Shown one piece after another: positions 59,450 through 64,000 of a stretch of 64,000 nt of DNA. The DNA comes from Adiantum capillus-veneris (lineage: Eukaryota > Streptophyta > Polypodiopsida > Polypodiales > Pteridaceae): contig CM043942.1 of NCBI GenBank assembly GCA_014529385.2, forward strand, positions 24,075,991-24,139,990, in the 5' to 3' direction. The notes under the pieces were generated by a model. That model did no database searches, had not been told where the DNA came from, and worked only from the letters and a program-made list of their open reading frames with translations. The number at the start of each line of letters is the position of its first letter. Within the stretch, counting starts at the first letter, position 1. The position numbers and the translations under genes are program-made.

Positions 59450-61979
59450 TTAGCTTGTTTCGAGGGTTACGTCTTCAGTGTTTTTGGAGAAGCAAATGGG
59501 TGGCGGAATTATCAGCCCTATTTTTCCAAACTTTTCCTGACCTCCTCCCAAAGATGCGGATTGCAGTAACTTTGACAGAGTTAACGTACAATGGATAGGG
59601 GATGACACTAGCTCATGAAGAGTCTTGGTATCCATCATCTTAGGATTGGCCTTCCATTGAGATGGTACTTTCTTCACCTCCGATCGGGTTTCATGGTTAC
59701 CAATAAATGAAGGTAAAGCCTTCAATGACTATGGTTTACTATCTTTTGATATCGTTGTATCTGCATCACCATATAGTGATCGAATGTCATTTGGGTAGAA
59801 CTCATGCTCCAAGTGGATCTCTATGATAGGAGATGATAGAAGTGTAGCACTTCCATCTTTTCTACTCCTGATCTGTTCCCATAGCTCTTGAGGCCATTGT
59901 TCTTCTACTTCCGGAATTGGCAGTGGTGCTTGCGAATACATTCCATCTGTCGTATTGGCTACCACCCTCATATCCAATGGTGTTTAGTTTACAAAATCTG
60001 GTTGATCTTCCTTTTCAATTCATCGCCCCTCTAGCTCTTGAATTTTTTCTTGGATTAATACCTTAGTTTTTGGAGCAGTCGAAACTGGTGGTTCCATAAG
60101 CGCTTGAGTGGCCTGGATGAGCTCCTTGCTCATCTTTAGCCTCTCCTTTCCATAGCCGAGATGAGGGTACGTTAACCACCTATCCTCTTGGGTTTGGTTA
60201 GGCTTTAGCCTTGCATCGTAAGCTTTTAAAATTGCGTCCAAAGGTTCAAAAACCTTGTCTACCAAGACAGATCCTCCCGATGCTATAACCGATGGTTCTT
60301 TTACCTCATTGTTTCCCCTAAGGTCTCTTTCCCTTCTCAATTGTTTCTCTGTTTGTAGTAATTTGGTTTCCAAGGCCGTTTTTTCTTTCTGTCTTTTGGC
60401 TTTTATCTTGTCTCGTTTTGACTTCTAGGATTTCCTAGGGGTTCGGACAGACAAATTCTATCTCTATTTGGCTGGCTGGGACGTTCCTTGCTGCCTCCTC
60501 ATGTGCTTGGGCTCTTGTTACAACGTTTATCGGAATGGTTGGTTCTGTTTTTGATACACTTGAGCTTGGCATAATCTCCATCTTGTTCATGGTTGCTTTC
60601 CCTTTGTTGTCGTGATTTTTTGGATAGTGTGGAATGAGATGGTTAGTGGTACATCCATCACAAAACCCAAAAAATTTAACCCGTTTTCCTTTGTTTGAAC
60701 AAACCCTTGCCCAATGATCCCTGTCGCGTTCATAACAGGGTCCTACAGGTGGTGGAGAAGATTCTGGAGCTCCCATCAATTGTCCTACTCTAGGAGGGTA
60801 CCCCCTAGGTTTATAGTTCTGGTTTTCCATGAACATAAGCATATTTTTATCGACCAAGTAATGGTTTTTCGCTGGCTGTGCTACGTAAGAGGGCTTAGGA
60901 ATCTCTTCACAAATTATCCATGGAATTTGTCCCTTTGGAGCATATGCATTCCCATCAAATCCCCTCTCATATGTATCTGAATCTTCCCGAGATGAGACTA
61001 CCTGGACCATACTCTGATCAGAAGGCATTTCTATGGGTTGAGAAATTTGTACCATGGCCCTGTTGTCATGGGTAAAGGAGGTTGATGCCCCAGCACAGGT
61101 TGAGATTTTTCTTGCCCTTAGATTGCGTTATTTGGCCCTGCTTGGTATCTTGGAGGGGGTGGAAATTGTTGCCCTCCATGTGCTTGGTATTGTCTCTCTC
61201 TAACATAGTTTCGATTATAGAAACATTCATGGGTTTCATGGTTTGTCCATTTTTGTTCAGTAGCACACCACTTCAGTACTCGCGGTGCGTTTAGCCCTGG
61301 CCTTTGTTGAAGGTTGCACCACTGAGTTGGATGATCCCCTCCACAAGTGTCGCATTTTTGGGTGGGCGGTTGTCGTGTGTTTGGGTTCATCCTGTTTCCT
61401 GGGTTTATCCTTTTGATCCCTTGCTTGATCATTTGATCAATGTCCGACACAGTTGGGTTTTGCCCTCCCAATTTCATCGAGGGCTCACTAATGGTTGAAG
61501 AGGTACTACTCGTTCCCTGATCTGTGTCTTCAGTCACCTCCCCATATGCCTTTATATAACCCCACATACGTGTTGTTTTTATTAAGGCGCTCTATCTCAT
61601 TGGTACGTCTGAGCATCGCATTTTGTTTCTCAATTTTGGGTGGCTCATCGGCCAACTCGTAGTCTACCTTGTCCTTGGTGCCAGTCATCCGCCATTTATC
61701 CACAATAAAGGGGTTATGAACCACTAGGTACATCATTCCCTCTTGGTCAAAATATCTATCCCCATCATAATCAACATCTACAAGGTCTCTAAACTCGCTC
61801 GGCTTATTTTCCAGCTTGACACGGTAGCGGTCCATTCCATCCTTATAGATTTTGGCCTTAAGCACATTTTCAAATTGAAACTTCAAATATAACAATTTTA
61901 CATCAGATGCAGGTTGAGAAGGACCTGCCCCCATCGAAGCTGTTCCCTTAGGGTTTGACTTGTTAGAGTCCTCAGTCAT
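59450..61979 (-). pseudogene. Element K gag with CX2CX3HX4C knuckles
   Basis: It starts MTEDSNKSNPKGTASMGAG at 61,979. A 149-codon frame holds the conserved VDYDGDRYFDQEGMMYLVV block. The next frame (61,567-61,118) has KCDTCGGDHPTQWC, a knuckle with three rather than four residues before His. The third frame (61,055-60,435) has a CYERDRDHWARVC block and CDGCTTNHLIPHY, the same spacing with the last Cys changed to Tyr. The 60,373-60,020 frame has LDAILKAYDARL, shared with G. Two more frames run to 59,450. Stops and shifts separate them all. The long, multi-knuckle gag would bind RNA and build particles in an intact relative. Confidence 0.7.
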
Positions 61980-62171
61980 AAGGCTACATTATCTTTTTGA
62001 CGAAGTGTCAGAGAAGCTCTCCTCTAAAATGGGTTCTAAAGACGGCAGTGGTCTTTGATTCACGCTTTCTTCCGTTGAGTGATTGCTCCCTTGGTCAAAG
62101 ATGTTGGGATTCCTATTCTGGTACAATCTTCCTGATCGCAAATTCATGAAGAATTGGTATTGCAAAATCCA

Positions 62172-62379
62172 CCGGGGCGGTCACTTTTTAGAATGTGTAT
62201 GCTATCACGTGAGTTAACCGGAGAGGATTATTAAAAGATCAAAATGTATGCATACAGAGGGGGGTGGGGGTTTTTTAAATAGGCACGTAGTGTAAATATA
62301 GTATGTATATTGAGGTATCATTAATAACCTCTTGAACGCACGTGATATAGGAAGCTTTTGATAAGTGACCGCCCCGAGT
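62172..62379. mobile_element. T3: 208-bp DNA transposon (MITE) with 8-bp target duplication
   Basis: Inverted ends are CCGGGGCGGTCAC and GTGACCGCCCCGAGT, with a one-base offset at the outer tip. An exact 8-bp duplication, AAAATCCA, flanks it (62,164-62,171 and 62,380-62,387). The interior shares TATCACGTGAGT with the TATCACGCGAGT of T1. No coding capacity. Confidence 0.75.
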
Positions 62380-62387
62380 AAAATCCA

Positions 62388-64000
62388 AACCGGGTTACAT
62401 CCAAGAGAATTACAAAGTAGATGAAGCATATGATCTTTCGATCTCTTGCAATCTCTCCATGGCGGGATTGAAAGCGGAGTCCAAGGCATGCATGAAGAGC
62501 AGTGCTTGGGAAGCAAGGCTTCTAGTTTGCCCATGACACTAGGGAAACAAGGTTTCTAACTTCGACATGGATTGGAAATCACATGCAAGGCATCACTAGC
62601 GGATGCCGATTGTTTTTGAATGGAATCCAGCAAGTTTCTAGATTCAAGCAGTACCAAGTATGCTATAGCTTTGGTGACACTAGACTCGAGAATTTACGGA
62701 TCCCACGGGAGGGATCAAGCACCATGCACGACGAGGTCGTAGGTTGGCAGCTTGGAGAGGCTTCAAGGTGCATCCGCTAACGTTCCGCGTACTTCTGTTT
62801 ACATTTCAGCATTACTTTGTGAAATTTTTATGCAATCATCTGCACTTTGTTTGGTTTTGTGAATTTCGACTTGTGCAATGGTTGTCGCCCAAGAGATAGG
62901 TAGAATTTATCAAGCAAGGCTTGAATGATTTTACGGCAACGCTCTTGTTCAAGTTAGTCACTTCCATTTCTCGACATGGTTTGGCGAGTGTGCTTGATCA
63001 TTCATTTACAAATTTGCACGATTTCTGCATCTGCAGCACCCTTATCATTTGCATCATTTGTTTAATGCATGCCATGCTGCATTAAAATTTTGAAGATTGT
63101 CGACGACAAGCACGGCTTGTATTGACTTTTCAAATGATAAGTATTTGTTGAATGTATGCGTTTAGTATGATGCTACTGGCATACATTTTTGGCATAGCAA
63201 TTAGACTCACGCATGGCTTGAGTCTATACCGCCTTGACTTGAAGCACAACTCATCAGCAATTCAATTTGATGCAAATGCATAGCCAATTTGCAGTGTTTT
63301 TGGACTCTCAAGGAGATTGGCACATCCTGTTGCTCGACTTGATGCAAGGGGCAAGTTGCTCGGCATGCCGACTCCTTGTCACTATTTCTAGTAGCTGCCA
63401 GAGGATGCTTGCCACACAGTATTAGTTCATTCCAGATAAAATTGCTCGACAAGGTCGATTCTTTTTCTCACGCTCTCTGTATGTCAATAACCGCATTAGT
63501 TGGCTATTAAACTAACAGATTTTGGTGAAGCAAGGCTTCAATTTAGGGATCTTGCATTGTGTCTTATCCCGTTTGGCATATGCTATGAGCATACGGATTT
63601 GGGAGGGATTAGGCAATGGGCTTGCAAGTTATTTTATTTTGTGCCCGACGGGCATATATGGCGCAAGAGGACGAGTTGTGTATATGACAACTTCCACTCG
63701 ATGTGTATACGACCACTCCCACTCGCATAGCTGATATGGCTATGAGCCATCTGTCCAATATCCAAATATGGCTATGAGCCATCTGTGAGCAAGTTTATCC
63801 TACGAACTCTCGGGACAATTGGTTATAGCAACGGCCAGTTACACGAAGCAAGGCTTCTCACTTGTGCCAAGGTACCACCCATTGACTTGGAATCAAGGGC
63901 ATTGGCCCACAAGTTCAGGGAACTGGCAAAATAGGGATATCACCTCACAGAATCCCTACCAGTTTAGAATGTTCAAGGCACTTATGGTTTTGTCTCTCAC
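62388..64000. other. Non-coding stretch with small dyads, possibly LTR or leader of element K
   Basis: No coding frame is convincing. Five dyads of the form stem-AAG-stem occur at 62,510-62,522, 62,544-62,556, 62,911-62,923, 63,527-63,539 and 63,845-63,857. A 21-bp unit containing ATGGCTATGAGCCAT is duplicated at 63,735 and 63,767. It lies upstream of element K, so it could be its 5' LTR or leader, but no second copy is in view. Confidence 0.35.

Larger units (their letters stand above)
53810..61979 (-). mobile_element. Element K: non-chromovirus Ty3/gypsy element
   Basis: The minus-strand order is gag (61,979-59,450), protease (59,440-58,864), linker, RT (57,900-56,795), RNase H (56,858-56,510), integrase with two zinc modules (56,451-54,864), then an extra retropepsin-like ORF (54,849-53,810). 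The single RNase H with intact-looking acids and the lack of a chromodomain set it apart from B and C. LTRs were not found on either side. T3 at 62,172-62,379 lies in its 5' leader region. Stops and frameshifts occur in every gene. Confidence 0.75.

Overview
The window reads as land-plant nuclear DNA. It is packed with LTR retrotransposons of plant Ty3/gypsy and Ty1/copia type, long microsatellites, small DNA elements and broken gene pieces. I found no intact host gene. A non-flowering plant such as a fern is my impression only; nothing here proves it. I use letters for the elements below.

1-19,510 is a nest of minus-strand gypsy elements. A (1-about 1,245) is the leader, tRNA-iMet-type primer site and LTR of an element cut by the window edge. 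B (1,768-about 19,510) is an older, chromovirus-like element of the same LTR family. C (4,737-15,319), a Tat/Ogre-like element, sits inside B's reverse transcriptase gene. C has LTRs of 1,088 and 2,193 bp, an ACGG target duplication, two extra ORFs before gag, a second (archaeal-type) RNase H, and a stretch of RT present in three tandem 353-bp copies. A 372-bp fold-back element lies between A and B.

19,511-25,640 holds two copia elements on the minus strand. D keeps its RT-RNase H, 3' LTR and polypurine tract. E, a deletion derivative with a 194-bp 3' LTR, is inserted in D. 25,640-32,730 is mostly non-coding but carries two badly decayed coding regions pointing at each other (27,700-29,107 plus; 31,735-32,200 minus). 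Between them is an array of about ten 187-bp monomers, each of which is itself an inverted repeat.

32,800-46,620 has two gag/protease fragments (F and G) of the same family as K, an intron-containing gene relic of unknown family (35,838-38,344, plus), a copia gag relic (H), a lone plus-strand LTR of the A/B family (I), and two of three small DNA transposons (T1, T2; T3 is at 62.2 kb) that share CCGGGG-type inverted ends and 8-bp target duplications.

46,850-51,217 (J) is a broken, coiled-coil coding region of unknown function with a 926-bp tandem duplication. 51,240-53,800 is non-coding and carries five copies of a 20-bp palindrome. 53,810-61,979 (K) is a gypsy element with unusual gag zinc knuckles, two H2C2 modules before the integrase core, and a second retropepsin-like ORF after integrase. 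62,380-64,000 has no recognisable gene but holds five small dyads with compensating changes. Every coding region carries stops, frameshifts or deletions, and tandem duplications of 31 to 926 bp recur through the dead elements.
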